From assembly GCF_002102265.1 (NCBI RefSeq), contig NZ_LQPG01000017.1, forward strand, positions 186,001 to 250,000: a stretch of 64,000 nucleotides of DNA, written 5' to 3'. The position numbers and the translations under genes were made by a program. Positions 10,302 through 21,136 of the stretch are shown piece after piece (the first letter of the stretch is position 1; each line of letters starts with the position of its first letter). The stretch comes from Mycolicibacter longobardus (GTDB lineage: Bacteria > Actinomycetota > Actinomycetes > Mycobacteriales > Mycobacteriaceae). The notes beneath the pieces are model-generated. The model saw nothing but the letters and a program-made list of their open reading frames with translations, had not been told where the DNA came from and did no database searches.

Positions 10302-10604
10302 CTACACAATGAAGCTATCGGACTCAGTCATGGGACGGCGGGCGCCTTCGAACTCAAATTGCCGACCAGATAGCCGGGCGACGGGTCCAAGATCACAAAG
10401 AAGGAGGGAATCGACAGAGTGGTTGATGATCCGTGAGATCTCTGTCCGAAGCCGGATCATCTTTGCAGGCGTGGTGTCAACAACGACGACACTGTACTGG
10501 ATGCGGTCACCGTATCTGCCCAGGGCCTTGGCCAGTTGATTTCGTCGCTTATCGTGGGTGACGTCATACGCGACGAGGGTACGGCGTACATCGTCGCGAG
10601 TCAT
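10302..10604 (-). CDS. cas2: CRISPR-associated endonuclease Cas2
   Basis: A 100-residue Cas2, the structural partner of Cas1 in spacer integration. Seen: the ferredoxin-like first strand TLVAYDVTHDKRRNQLAKAL with the conserved aspartate in YDV, then YGDRIQYSVVVVD, and DSLLLCDLG. ATG overlaps the cas4-cas1 stop as ATGA, so the two adaptation proteins are coupled. It is the last gene of the operon, next to the leader. Confidence 0.95.
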   Translation of the reverse strand: MTRDDVRRTLVAYDVTHDKRRNQLAKALGRYGDRIQYSVVVVDTTPAKMIRLRTEISRIINHSVDSLLLCDLGPVARLSGRQFEFEGARRPMTESDSFIV

Positions 10605-12205
10605 CGCGTTCGAATCCCTGTATACCGCTTGCTCGTTCCATCGAGCATCCCCAGTATCATGCGGGCTTGGACCTCCATCGCTCGGCGCCAGCTGACGGCA
10701 TATCCGAATACGGGATGCTTGAACTCCTGCTGTACACGTCGCTGGTAAGCGCTGGCTAGTGCTCGGCGCGCCTTGTCGCTTAGTAGCCGCCGTCCAACTG
10801 CTGTTGGCAGATCCGAGACCACAATCTCGCCGTTGTTGATCATGCCCACAACGGTCGAGTCCGCGACGGGCGCACGAAACTCCTCCATCAGGTCGAGTGC
10901 GAGCGCCGGCTTATTGCGTGCAGCGGTATGCAGGAATCCGGCGTTTGGGTCTAGGCCGCATGCGTGGAGGGCGCGGATTGTGTCCGTCAGCAGGAGCCCG
11001 TATGCATAATTCAGTAGGACGTTCAGCGGGTCGCCGGCGCCGCGTCCCGTTCGTCCCGGCCAGGACTTGGCAAATTCGGGGTCGGCGCCGTCAGCCAACA
11101 GGGCGGAGAAATTCCCGAAATAGAACGCGGCCGCCTCGCCTTCGAGTCCGTATAGGTGCGGGATATCAGCTGCGTGGCCGCATTTTTGGGCGATATCCCG
11201 CAGTGTCTTGACGACCCGGCCGACGTCCGTCTTGGCATTGCGGCGCAGCTGGGTTGCCTGATTCGCGACCTTCGAGCTGATGAACTCGCGTGCCAGTTCC
11301 AAGTGGCCGACTTCGGATGCAACATGTTGCTTCACTCGTGCCAAGCCGTTTGGGGATGAAGCAGAACGAGCGCTGCCGACCACGCGACCACTGGAGGAGC
11401 ACCACACGATTGTGTATCCACGCCAGAGGATTTCACGCACCAATGCGCTTGATATGTCTACGTTCCCATGGACGACCATGCCAACGACTCTCTCAAGCGG
11501 GACGCTCGCGATCTCCTCACTTCGTCTCGCGACGATCACGCGACCCGAGCGCAGGGAGGCACGGCTGCCCGCCGATGTTAGATGAAGGATGTCTCCGTGG
11601 GGATCGCTCACCGAGACCCGGCGCCGGGTTCCGGTTCGATTGTGTTCGTCGGGAAGGCAGATAGACACGTGTGAGCACGAGCTACAGCGTGGATCATCGA
11701 TGAGCGGTGCAGGCGCATTCTTCCGCTCGATGATCTGTCGGGTGGTCGCCACCCACCGATTTGCCTGCTGGAGGTCTTCAGTAGTTAACGGAACCTGTAC
11801 TGCGCGGCGGTGATTGGTGAAGTAAACCTCTTGTGAAACAACCTGTATCCCCGAAGCCTCCAAGCACATTCGCTGAAGCGCAAGTTGAATGACGTTGGCG
11901 TCGGTGACCCGAGCTGTGCGCCGGACCGGCGTTGACTTGTATTCGACGATACTCACCGCTTCGCTTCCGGCAGCCCGAAGTACATCGCACCGCCCAGACA
12001 GCCCGAGTGCCCCGTGTGAGATATCGAGCGAGCGCGTCCGCAGCTGGTCGGTTCGGGGGTTGTCAACCGCGGAATGCGCAGCGTGACCGGCCTCGATCTG
12101 CGCGTTAATGACCTGTTCGCCTGCAGCTTCAAGCCATGCGCGACGCTCGCAGAAGACAGTGTGCGCCACCAGGCTGATCGGAATCTCGACACGCTCCGTC
12201 GTCAT
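10601..12205 (-). CDS. cas4-cas1: Cas4-Cas1 fusion protein (spacer acquisition)
   Basis: A ~534-residue fusion. N-terminal ~190 residues are Cas4 (RecB-like nuclease): VFCERRAWLEA gives the first iron-sulfur cysteine, GRCDVL and VEYKS give the D and E-x-K catalytic residues, and CSSCSHVSIC supplies three further cluster cysteines. The rest is Cas1: GMVVHGNVDIS, LEGEAAAFYF (catalytic Glu), GFLHTA (His) and ALDLMEEFR (Glu). Cas4 trims and orients prespacers by PAM and Cas1 integrates them. The fusion is typical of type I-G/I-U loci. ATG 12205 lies 19 bases after the csb3 stop; an in-frame GTG at 12244 would overlap csb3 by 20 bases. One 18-base word in its C-terminal coding sequence recurs at the leader edge. 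Confidence 0.95.
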   Translation of the reverse strand: MTTERVEIPISLVAHTVFCERRAWLEAAGEQVINAQIEAGHAAHSAVDNPRTDQLRTRSLDISHGALGLSGRCDVLRAAGSEAVSIVEYKSTPVRRTARVTDANVIQLALQRMCLEASGIQVVSQEVYFTNHRRAVQVPLTTEDLQQANRWVATTRQIIERKNAPAPLIDDPRCSSCSHVSICLPDEHNRTGTRRRVSVSDPHGDILHLTSAGSRASLRSGRVIVARRSEEIASVPLERVVGMVVHGNVDISSALVREILWRGYTIVWCSSSGRVVGSARSASSPNGLARVKQHVASEVGHLELAREFISSKVANQATQLRRNAKTDVGRVVKTLRDIAQKCGHAADIPHLYGLEGEAAAFYFGNFSALLADGADPEFAKSWPGRTGRGAGDPLNVLLNYAYGLLLTDTIRALHACGLDPNAGFLHTAARNKPALALDLMEEFRAPVADSTVVGMINNGEIVVSDLPTAVGRRLLSDKARRALASAYQRRVQQEFKHPVFGYAVSWRRAMEVQARMILGMLDGTSKRYTGIRTR

Positions 12206-12224
12206 CGTTGGCTGCCTATTTTCG

Positions 12225-13238
12225 TCACAAGGTTTCGAATACACCGGCCAGGACCTGGCGCTCCGGTGCGGATGAACTGCCTGCCTTCCGTACCTGGAAG
12301 CGCACTAAACCTGTCACACCACTGTGCCTGAGTGCTTCGCGACCGACAGCACATTCAGGCGTTTCCCGCGCTCCGAACGCGGCGTCGTTGAATGCGCGTG
12401 AGCGAAGTACCCGACGAAGCTTCGCTGGTGACGTAGGGGTCGTTACGAGCGGTAGTGCCATCTGGGCGGGGTGGATCTGGTTCTGCAGATCAGCACCCGG
12501 AGTAAATGACTGTCGCCCGATCCTGTGAGTGATCCGGAATGCAGATAGGCCCCACAACGCGCACCACGCGATGGCGTTATCGACTGGTTGCGGAGTGACC
12601 AAGCCTGTTCCGGAACGGGAACCGATCCTGTTCTTTCCCACCTCATCGACTTGTGCGTCACCGGCGAGGCCGGCCAGAATCGCATCTGGTGTTCGAGCAG
12701 ATACGGACTTGGCGAGCAGCGCAAGGCGATTCCGGGTGAAGTCCTCGCCGCGGTTACGTGTCTTCATCTCCCATCGCGATGCGCCCCGGTCAGGCTCTGG
12801 AACTGTGTGGAGCAGCCAGTAGGCTGGCTCACCGAGTGCCTGAATCATGAGCGAGTCAATCCAGGACTGGTTTTCTCGAAGATCGAGGGCGGCCCAGCGC
12901 ATCGAGTACAGGTTGCGCCAGTCGCCTCCGCTTTCTGGCACGGCGATCCGTGGACTGAACAGGCCTACCTTTGAGCGCTTTCCCTTGGACGTCACCGTCG
13001 TTGTCTGCTGCACCCACGACCCGTGCATGCGATGAGCCACCGCGTGGGTGTACACGGCAACACTAACTTGCTGCGGCGTCGAACTCAGTTCGCTAATGGT
13101 CAGCCGGGGTTGGGCCGACTCAGGCCAGGAGACTTTAAGATCGCGCTCTCCCGCTTGCTCAAGGATGGCGCTGAGCCCGAAACCCGCGAAGTGGTCGAGG
13201 GCACGGGTGTGGTCGGATCCGAGAATGAACTCGGTCAT
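12225..13238 (-). CDS. csb3: Type I-G CRISPR protein, Csb3-like
   Basis: A 337-residue protein between cas3 and cas4-cas1, overlapping the cas3 stop as ATGA. Seen: the opening LGSDHTRALDHFAGFGLSAI, a middle SMRWAALDLRENQS and WEMKTRNRGEDF, and PVDNAIAWCALWGLSAF, which resemble what I recall of the Csb3 family found only in I-U/I-G loci. No helicase, nuclease or zinc motif is visible. It probably stands where other I-G systems carry the large Csx17/Cas8 subunit, though it is much shorter. Assignment is by recall of family and position. Confidence 0.7.
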   Translation of the reverse strand: MTEFILGSDHTRALDHFAGFGLSAILEQAGERDLKVSWPESAQPRLTISELSSTPQQVSVAVYTHAVAHRMHGSWVQQTTTVTSKGKRSKVGLFSPRIAVPESGGDWRNLYSMRWAALDLRENQSWIDSLMIQALGEPAYWLLHTVPEPDRGASRWEMKTRNRGEDFTRNRLALLAKSVSARTPDAILAGLAGDAQVDEVGKNRIGSRSGTGLVTPQPVDNAIAWCALWGLSAFRITHRIGRQSFTPGADLQNQIHPAQMALPLVTTPTSPAKLRRVLRSRAFNDAAFGARETPECAVGREALRHSGVTGLVRFQVRKAGSSSAPERQVLAGVFETL

Positions 13239-15913
13239 GAACCCTCCTTGGAAACAGCGCAGTCCGCCGCTCGCAGGAGGGCTTCATAGTATGCGCAAGC
13301 CCACGGGCCGATCCGGCGATGCGTATCGTCGATCAGGGCCTCCCAGCCCCCGCGGTCGAACAACTCAACCGCCACCGAACTTGGCCTTCCGTCGACGGGA
13401 TCAACGAGTTGTATTGCACTGTGCGGAAAGAAGGCACGCCCCCAACCGTGGCTCGTCCCGACGAGTCTAAGGATGAGGTCCCGGCTTTCACGTTTGACGT
13501 CAGCGAGTGCACTATGCGCGAGAAGGGCAGACAATTGCTCATGCCGCCACCCCCGCGGTAATCCGGCTCGCGCGTTCTCAAGCTGTGCGCGCCTGAACGA
13601 TGCCCCTCCGCTCTTGGCCCGCGGTGCGTCCCCAGGCCGCGCACCGAGGACCCGCTGGAATCGACGGTCGCGTTTGCCGTCATCGTGGTGTAAACCCGCT
13701 GTAGCAAGCACATCGACCTCGGCCGGGGTCAATGACAGGTGCAGGCCGAGGGATCGGGCGCGCTCGGCCACAGCGGCAGAATGCGCGCCCAACTTTACGG
13801 GCACAGTACCGCCCCAGATTTGGCGGTTCTCATCGTCATCGACTACCGCTCGCGTCGGCCGAAGTACAAGCCATGGCACTTCACCGCGGTCGTCGCCCTC
13901 ATACGGTCGCCCGACAATGACTTGGCGTTGCTCGCTTCGGATACTTTCCACCAGCAGCTGAATATCGTGCGCGTCACAGTCCTCGTCAGCGATGACTTCC
14001 TCGATCTGATCGAATAGGATAGGGTCATCCTTTCGCCAGATGACCTCCACCGGAGTTCCATCGGTGTCGACGAAACCCCACACCGTGACCTGCTCTCGGG
14101 CGCCTTCGCCGTAATCGACAATGGTGTGCTCCCGGACGATGGGGTGTTCCGTATCGAGGATCAGCACGTCCCCTGTCTTTGGGTCCTGTTCGCCGCAGGG
14201 CAGCTGAGTGATAGCTCCGTCGCGCCACGCGAATATCCGGTGTTGAGGGCCGTGCTGACTTCCAATGACAGCGCAAATTCTGCGGGCAAGGTGCACGCGT
14301 ACGGGGAACGTCTCTCGTGCGGCGGGGGGAGTTGCCCGAAGTAACGCAAGGGCATCAAGGTCGTTGACTGGGAGGTTGGATCGGAGCACAACGCCGCACT
14401 CTTGGCGATCCGGTTCGAGATCGTCACGAAGCCAAAATGCCAGCTCCGTTGGGGCGGCAAGGTCTTCGCTCGTGGTTGAAAGTGCCTCGGCATCGCCAGT
14501 CTCCAAACGCGCAAAGACGTCTCGCCGTGGGGATGGTAGGGGCGGAGGATCGTCGGTCATCGCCAGGGGCGCCATGCCGGCGGAATCCGCCGCTCTCCGC
14601 GCCACCCACGTGTGCGCGGCCATCAGCTCGTCTGCTTCGTAGGGCCCGTGATTACCAGGTTCTCCCTTCGGACCGATAACGATGATCGGTCCGGTGTCTC
14701 GTGTGCCCAGCCGGTTGACCCGGCCCGCTCGCTGCGCCAACGCCGAACCGGGCGCCAGTTCGGTGACAAGAGCAGCGAAGTCGATGTCCACACCGACCTC
14801 AATCGTCTGAGTTGCGACTATGACACCCACACGGTCGTCTCCATCAGGCTGGAATGCACGCGGATACGACTCGATCTGTGCAGCCAAATCCAATGGGCGC
14901 ATCGGGCCAACCCAGGTAAGAACCTGGTTTCGAGTGGTCTTTCCTTCCAATCGCTTTCGTAGGCATGCTGCAACCTGGATTGCCGTCGACACCGTGTTCA
15001 CAACACATCCGACAGTGCCGTCCGTCGTCCGGCCCACTGTCGCGAGGACGGTGTCAACGAGCTCAGTGATGTATTTGTCTGTTGGGCGTCGCGTATCCGG
15101 CCACAAGTCCGTCGCGTGGTAGGTCACTGGTTTCGGACGGCTGAGGCGCCGGGCCAGTTCGGGCTCGGTCGCGAGATCAGCTGCGGACACACCGATGGAC
15201 TGCTGGGCGGGGCTGGCCCCGGGAGTGGCTGTCGTCTCGACTACCTGCAGAGCGGGGGCTGGCAGGGGGAATCGTTCTTCGAGCTGCCGGACTCGTCGTG
15301 CGGTTTTCAGGAGCTGGGCATTCAGATGCGCCTCATCGAGGATCATTACCGAATCGAACGCGAGTAGGCCGGCCTCCCGGGGGCGGGCCTGCCGTGACGA
15401 CCCATATCCCCCGAACAGCAGTCGGCTTCCCCACATATCAGGTGTCGAGCAGATCACGGTGCATACCGTCGGGTCGTCTACCCATGAGCGGTCGGGCAGC
15501 AGGCCGCCCCTCAGCGTCGCTAGTGCAATGGCCTCGCCGAATGTTGACGAGTGAAGCCGAAGGCGTCGCAGGCCCTCAGCGACCCTCGCCACCACATCCG
15601 ATTTGGGGGAGTGCAGATTCCGCTGCAATTCCAGCGCGCGTTGTTCGTGCGCATCGACGATACCGCGCCGATTGACGACGATGGTCAGCCGTCGTGGCAC
15701 TCGCGGACCGCTCTTCCACCCATAGCGCGCGTTGACGAACGCGTGGACATCGACCACGTGAGACTTTCCGGTCCCGGTCGGTGCGGTGATCGACTCAGGC
15801 CATTCGCCAGTCTCGCCGACCGTTTGGCACAGCCGGGACTGCCAGGCGAACGGCGGATAGCCGTGCAGTGCGGTGAAGAAGTCGTCGAATTCTTCGAGCC
15901 TTAGACCCGTCAC
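13235..15913 (-). CDS. cas3: Cas3 helicase-nuclease with C-terminal HD domain
   Basis: An 892-residue CRISPR effector that unwinds and degrades DNA marked by Cascade. Seen in order: Walker A APTGTGKS (~50), DEAH box in MILDEAHLNAQ (~235), VATQTIEVGVDIDFAAL (motif V), QRAGRVNRLG (motif VI), then, near residue 745, the HD nuclease signature AGLHHDDGKRDRRF with a later HSALAD and RAADCAVS. The HD domain lies at the C-terminus, the reverse of the common HD-helicase order and a mark of type I-G/I-U. GTG 15913 overlaps the csb2 stop (GTGA); a TTG five codons upstream is less likely. Confidence 0.95.
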   Translation of the reverse strand: MTGLRLEEFDDFFTALHGYPPFAWQSRLCQTVGETGEWPESITAPTGTGKSHVVDVHAFVNARYGWKSGPRVPRRLTIVVNRRGIVDAHEQRALELQRNLHSPKSDVVARVAEGLRRLRLHSSTFGEAIALATLRGGLLPDRSWVDDPTVCTVICSTPDMWGSRLLFGGYGSSRQARPREAGLLAFDSVMILDEAHLNAQLLKTARRVRQLEERFPLPAPALQVVETTATPGASPAQQSIGVSAADLATEPELARRLSRPKPVTYHATDLWPDTRRPTDKYITELVDTVLATVGRTTDGTVGCVVNTVSTAIQVAACLRKRLEGKTTRNQVLTWVGPMRPLDLAAQIESYPRAFQPDGDDRVGVIVATQTIEVGVDIDFAALVTELAPGSALAQRAGRVNRLGTRDTGPIIVIGPKGEPGNHGPYEADELMAAHTWVARRAADSAGMAPLAMTDDPPPLPSPRRDVFARLETGDAEALSTTSEDLAAPTELAFWLRDDLEPDRQECGVVLRSNLPVNDLDALALLRATPPAARETFPVRVHLARRICAVIGSQHGPQHRIFAWRDGAITQLPCGEQDPKTGDVLILDTEHPIVREHTIVDYGEGAREQVTVWGFVDTDGTPVEVIWRKDDPILFDQIEEVIADEDCDAHDIQLLVESIRSEQRQVIVGRPYEGDDRGEVPWLVLRPTRAVVDDDENRQIWGGTVPVKLGAHSAAVAERARSLGLHLSLTPAEVDVLATAGLHHDDGKRDRRFQRVLGARPGDAPRAKSGGASFRRAQLENARAGLPRGWRHEQLSALLAHSALADVKRESRDLILRLVGTSHGWGRAFFPHSAIQLVDPVDGRPSSVAVELFDRGGWEALIDDTHRRIGPWACAYYEALLRAADCAVSKEGS

Positions 15914-17469
15914 CGTGCCACACTCCAAGATTCGACGAGAGATGCCGGCCGGTCCAGTGGGCAGAGTAATCCTCCACCGAGATGGCGGCTTTGACCGACT
16001 GCGATGAGGGCTTGGGCGGGAATCAATGAACCGCCGTCGAGTTGCAACCGGTAAGGCTGGGCGACAACGCCTTGCGGCATTTTGTGGGCGTATTTGCCGA
16101 TGTCCGCGTCCGGCATCGGGACCGTCGTCAGCGCGGTGACGCCTCGTGATGAAACAGCTTTGACAATTGCGTCGTAGCGCTCCTGGGCGGACGCGGAAGG
16201 TGGCATCGGGAGCGCATCACGAAACACGAATCCAACCGATAGTAAAGCTGATTCAGCGAGGGTCCAGGCGCGTCCTGCTGAACGGCGTGGTCGCCGCGTC
16301 TCCGGCATCACCGCCGGTAGGCTTTCCCAGACACGCACCATGCCGGGCTCCGGTGCTCGCCAAAACGTCGCCGCCTCGAGGATAGACCTGCTCCGCAAGG
16401 TGATGGACTTACTTCCGCGACGATAGAGGCTTTGCACCCTGTCGAGCGCGCGACTGGTGATGGCCAAGGCGCCTTCCGGGACGAGCACTGCGATTCCCTG
16501 GCCGAGACCGGAGTGCTGGGAAAGGCTCATGACGCCGGCGTCGATGGGTTGGACAGCCACGCGATTGGCTGGAGGGACCGCCTCCCTGTCATACCGGCCG
16601 GTAATGATGGCCGACGTATCCGTGTCCAATGCTGCAACCATCGCGCGGTGCACGGCGACGGACCACGCTACGCGTTCCAGGTTGCTGATCGGACCGTCGA
16701 TCCCGACGTGGATGACGTGGCGCCATGGTGCAGGCGGCGGGGTGGGCTTGTCGATCATGTCGTATCCGATGTCGACAGAATTTGAGTGCGTGATCAATGG
16801 CGGGTCAGGGAGTTCACTTTCCTTCCATCGGTCTTGCGCAATAGTCGGCGTCTTGGAAAGCTGTGCAGCTCGGTGCAATTCATCCAGTTCACCGAGGCGA
16901 CCACTGATCGGGGTTGCGATCCGAGTTGCCACGCGGGCGAACGGCGAAACTTGCTGCGAGCGGCGATGTGTGGGTGCGATTGGGCCGAATTCGAGTACGA
17001 CTGGCGAGTCCGCCTCGCCAAGGCACGGAACATCCTCGCACAGGATCCTCAATGATTCAGCGATGTCCTCTGGGACGCTGTCCCAGCCCCAACCTATGGG
17101 TGCTGACACTGCGGTCCCGAAACCAACTGCGCGCTGCACCTTCCTTCGCTTCGGCACTGGGCGGACCCTATTGAAGACGCCCTCGTCACGCCAGGAGGCT
17201 TCGTACTCTTGTCGGCTCTCCCGGGCCGTTGGCAACTCAACGAACTCGGGCGGGTTGTCCTCGATCCATTCGAGCGCGCGGGTTGCCGCTCGCGTACGCG
17301 TCAGTCCCGAGGGCTTCACCTCCGCCGAGCTACCGGCGGACGCCGCCGCCACTAGAGCAGAGTGCAGGCGCAAGGTGGACGGAAGTAGATCAGGTGACCC
17401 ATCGGGCCGGTGCCCGACGTAAACACCGAGTGGGAAGTGCGCCCGTATTCCGATGATCGACACGGTCAC
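15910..17469 (-). CDS. csb2: Csb2, Cas5-Cas6 fusion of type I-G Cascade (GSU0054 family)
   Basis: A 519-residue protein. Its N-terminus, IIGIRAHFPLGVYVGHR followed by PSTLRLHSALVAAA, matches the Cas5-like opening of the GSU0054/Csb2 family; later VQRAVGFGTAVSAPIGWGWD and SGLGQGIAVLVPEGALAIT continue the family pattern. In type I-G this polypeptide unites the Cas5 subunit that holds the crRNA 5' end with a Cas6-type repeat endonuclease, which fits the absence of a separate cas6 here. The strong repeat hairpin is the expected cleavage substrate. ATG overlaps the csb1 stop by 4 bases. Confidence 0.85.
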   Translation of the reverse strand: MTVSIIGIRAHFPLGVYVGHRPDGSPDLLPSTLRLHSALVAAASAGSSAEVKPSGLTRTRAATRALEWIEDNPPEFVELPTARESRQEYEASWRDEGVFNRVRPVPKRRKVQRAVGFGTAVSAPIGWGWDSVPEDIAESLRILCEDVPCLGEADSPVVLEFGPIAPTHRRSQQVSPFARVATRIATPISGRLGELDELHRAAQLSKTPTIAQDRWKESELPDPPLITHSNSVDIGYDMIDKPTPPPAPWRHVIHVGIDGPISNLERVAWSVAVHRAMVAALDTDTSAIITGRYDREAVPPANRVAVQPIDAGVMSLSQHSGLGQGIAVLVPEGALAITSRALDRVQSLYRRGSKSITLRSRSILEAATFWRAPEPGMVRVWESLPAVMPETRRPRRSAGRAWTLAESALLSVGFVFRDALPMPPSASAQERYDAIVKAVSSRGVTALTTVPMPDADIGKYAHKMPQGVVAQPYRLQLDGGSLIPAQALIAVGQSRHLGGGLLCPLDRPASLVESWSVAR

Positions 17470-18680
17470 TCCTCGGCTTCCGCGTCGGCATTGTCTACGA
17501 CGATTTCGTTTCCGGTCACCGCAAAAACCTGCCCCTCCCAGCGGATTCCTGCTCTAGCGCGGGCCTGCTCGATTGCCTCGCCCAGCAGAGCGTCGGCGGT
17601 GTGAATGTCGATCGGGGCGAGTGTCATTACTTGGCCGTAACGTGCATCCAGCTCGGTCTTCGGGACGCCGGCTTCGCGGAGGTTGCAGTTCGCGCGGAGG
17701 TTCAGCTCGGCGTTGGCACGTGCGAGTCCGGCCAGCGCGAACGCGGCGAGCAACGCTCGGCATGCAGCGTCACCGTCGGGCCCTGCCTCGAACCGCATCT
17801 GCCTCAACGCGGCGAACGACAACACATGTGACCTGATGATCCTCCGGCATGAAACCAGGCCAAGGCCGTCTAGCGAGGGTGGAATCGAGCCGAGACCTAG
17901 CTTCGAGGCCGAAATACGGCGATTCTTCGCCTTGTCGATGTCACTTCGGATTCCTTCAACGGTTTTGGTCGATAGTTCTGCCTCTTGATCGACCAGCAGT
18001 TCCTCAAGTTGCGCGCCGGTCAGTCGCACGCTCGGAGCAATGCTGTCCGAACGTGCCCCGCCTCGGCGGGGCGGCTGAATCTCATTGACGTCCGGTGCAC
18101 TCTGATCCGCGAGCTCGCCGATGATCTCACCGGTGAGAGCACTGCGATAGCGCCCCTGCCGGGCTCGCCGTGTCGAATCCCAGCCGCCGAGAACGAGCGC
18201 GGCTGGAGCGAGTTCAAGGATGGGCCGAACGTTCAGCGGCGTCGCATCACGAGCGGCTCGATACGTTGAATTCTCGGTAACGCTTGTTCCGTTGACGTGG
18301 CCCGCACGAATGTGGGCGTCGTAGAGCCGGTGTGGGAGCTGAAGATCGCTGGCAGACCTGCCGTCGGCATACTCGACGACGATGCGGGGAGTGAGGGACA
18401 GTGGTTCAATGCCATCTGAGATCGCTTTGACGATCTCATCCTCCACACGGTTGAGTTGGGAGGCTTTGCCATCGACAAGTACGCAGTTGGCGGGTTGGTC
18501 ATCAATGAACCGCAGCTCATAACAGAAGGTGGCGCCGCTGCCTCGGGCTGGGACAAATCGTGCCGGTGCGATGCCCCCGTGCGGGCCTTCTGCCGCAACC
18601 AACTCGGTGACCGAGCTCAAGGTGGCTGCGCCCCCTGGGCGGCATGCGGCCAGCAAAAGGCCGAAATCGAGCGTGTCCAT
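17466..18680 (-). CDS. csb1: Csb1, Cas7-family backbone subunit of type I-G Cascade (GSU0053 family)
   Basis: A 404-residue first gene of the cas operon. Seen: VLVDGKASQLNRVEDEIVKA, the diagnostic Q-x-N-R-x-E block of Csb1, RARQGRYRSALTGEIIGELA and RIIRSHVLSFAALRQMRFE. Cas7-family proteins coat the crRNA spacer as a helical filament. A GAGGA Shine-Dalgarno sits just upstream of the ATG at 18680. The 231 bases between this start and ligA must hold divergent promoters; a possible -10 for this operon is TAATCT on the minus strand at 18742-18737. Confidence 0.9.
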   Translation of the reverse strand: MDTLDFGLLLAACRPGGAATLSSVTELVAAEGPHGGIAPARFVPARGSGATFCYELRFIDDQPANCVLVDGKASQLNRVEDEIVKAISDGIEPLSLTPRIVVEYADGRSASDLQLPHRLYDAHIRAGHVNGTSVTENSTYRAARDATPLNVRPILELAPAALVLGGWDSTRRARQGRYRSALTGEIIGELADQSAPDVNEIQPPRRGGARSDSIAPSVRLTGAQLEELLVDQEAELSTKTVEGIRSDIDKAKNRRISASKLGLGSIPPSLDGLGLVSCRRIIRSHVLSFAALRQMRFEAGPDGDAACRALLAAFALAGLARANAELNLRANCNLREAGVPKTELDARYGQVMTLAPIDIHTADALLGEAIEQARARAGIRWEGQVFAVTGNEIVVDNADAEAEE

Positions 18681-18899
18681 GGTGTCCTCGTTTCCGTCGG
18701 TGCAGTCGTAAACCCGTCTGAGTTCAGGCGTGGCGCAGATTACAACCGGCTACCGACAAGGGAGGCTCAAACGCCCAGATCCGTGAGGCTCGGCGGCCTG
18801 CTGGGCCGCGTAACACCACCGGCAGGGGGTCGACTCCTGGCCTTCTCGGCGCGCCATGCCTGTTGGGTCCAGATTGAGCGTCGTCCTCGGTTCCTCGGA

Positions 18900-20987
<2,088 letters not shown>

Positions 20988-21002
20988 GAAATTCTCAGCT
21001 GG

Positions 21003-21060
21003 TTGACAGCGTCAGTTGTGTGTGGCAGTCTCGCCAAGAGAAGTGCAACATGATGTTGCA
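21003..21060 (+). promoter_or_regulatory. Promoter with TetR-type operator in front of the PGRS-GH5 gene
   Basis: TTGACA at 21003-21008 is a consensus -35; 17 bases later CAGTCT is an acceptable -10. The perfect palindrome TGCAACATGATGTTGCA (21044-21060) lies just after the predicted start of transcription, where a bound repressor would block elongation. The same half-sites recur at 26508-26524 beside the TetR gene. Confidence 0.6.
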
Positions 21061-21136
21061 GTTCGTCGTGAGTGGTAGCCGCTGGCGGTAGCGCGTCAGC
21101 TCTTGCATCGTTCGAGGCCGGAAGAGCGAGGACACG

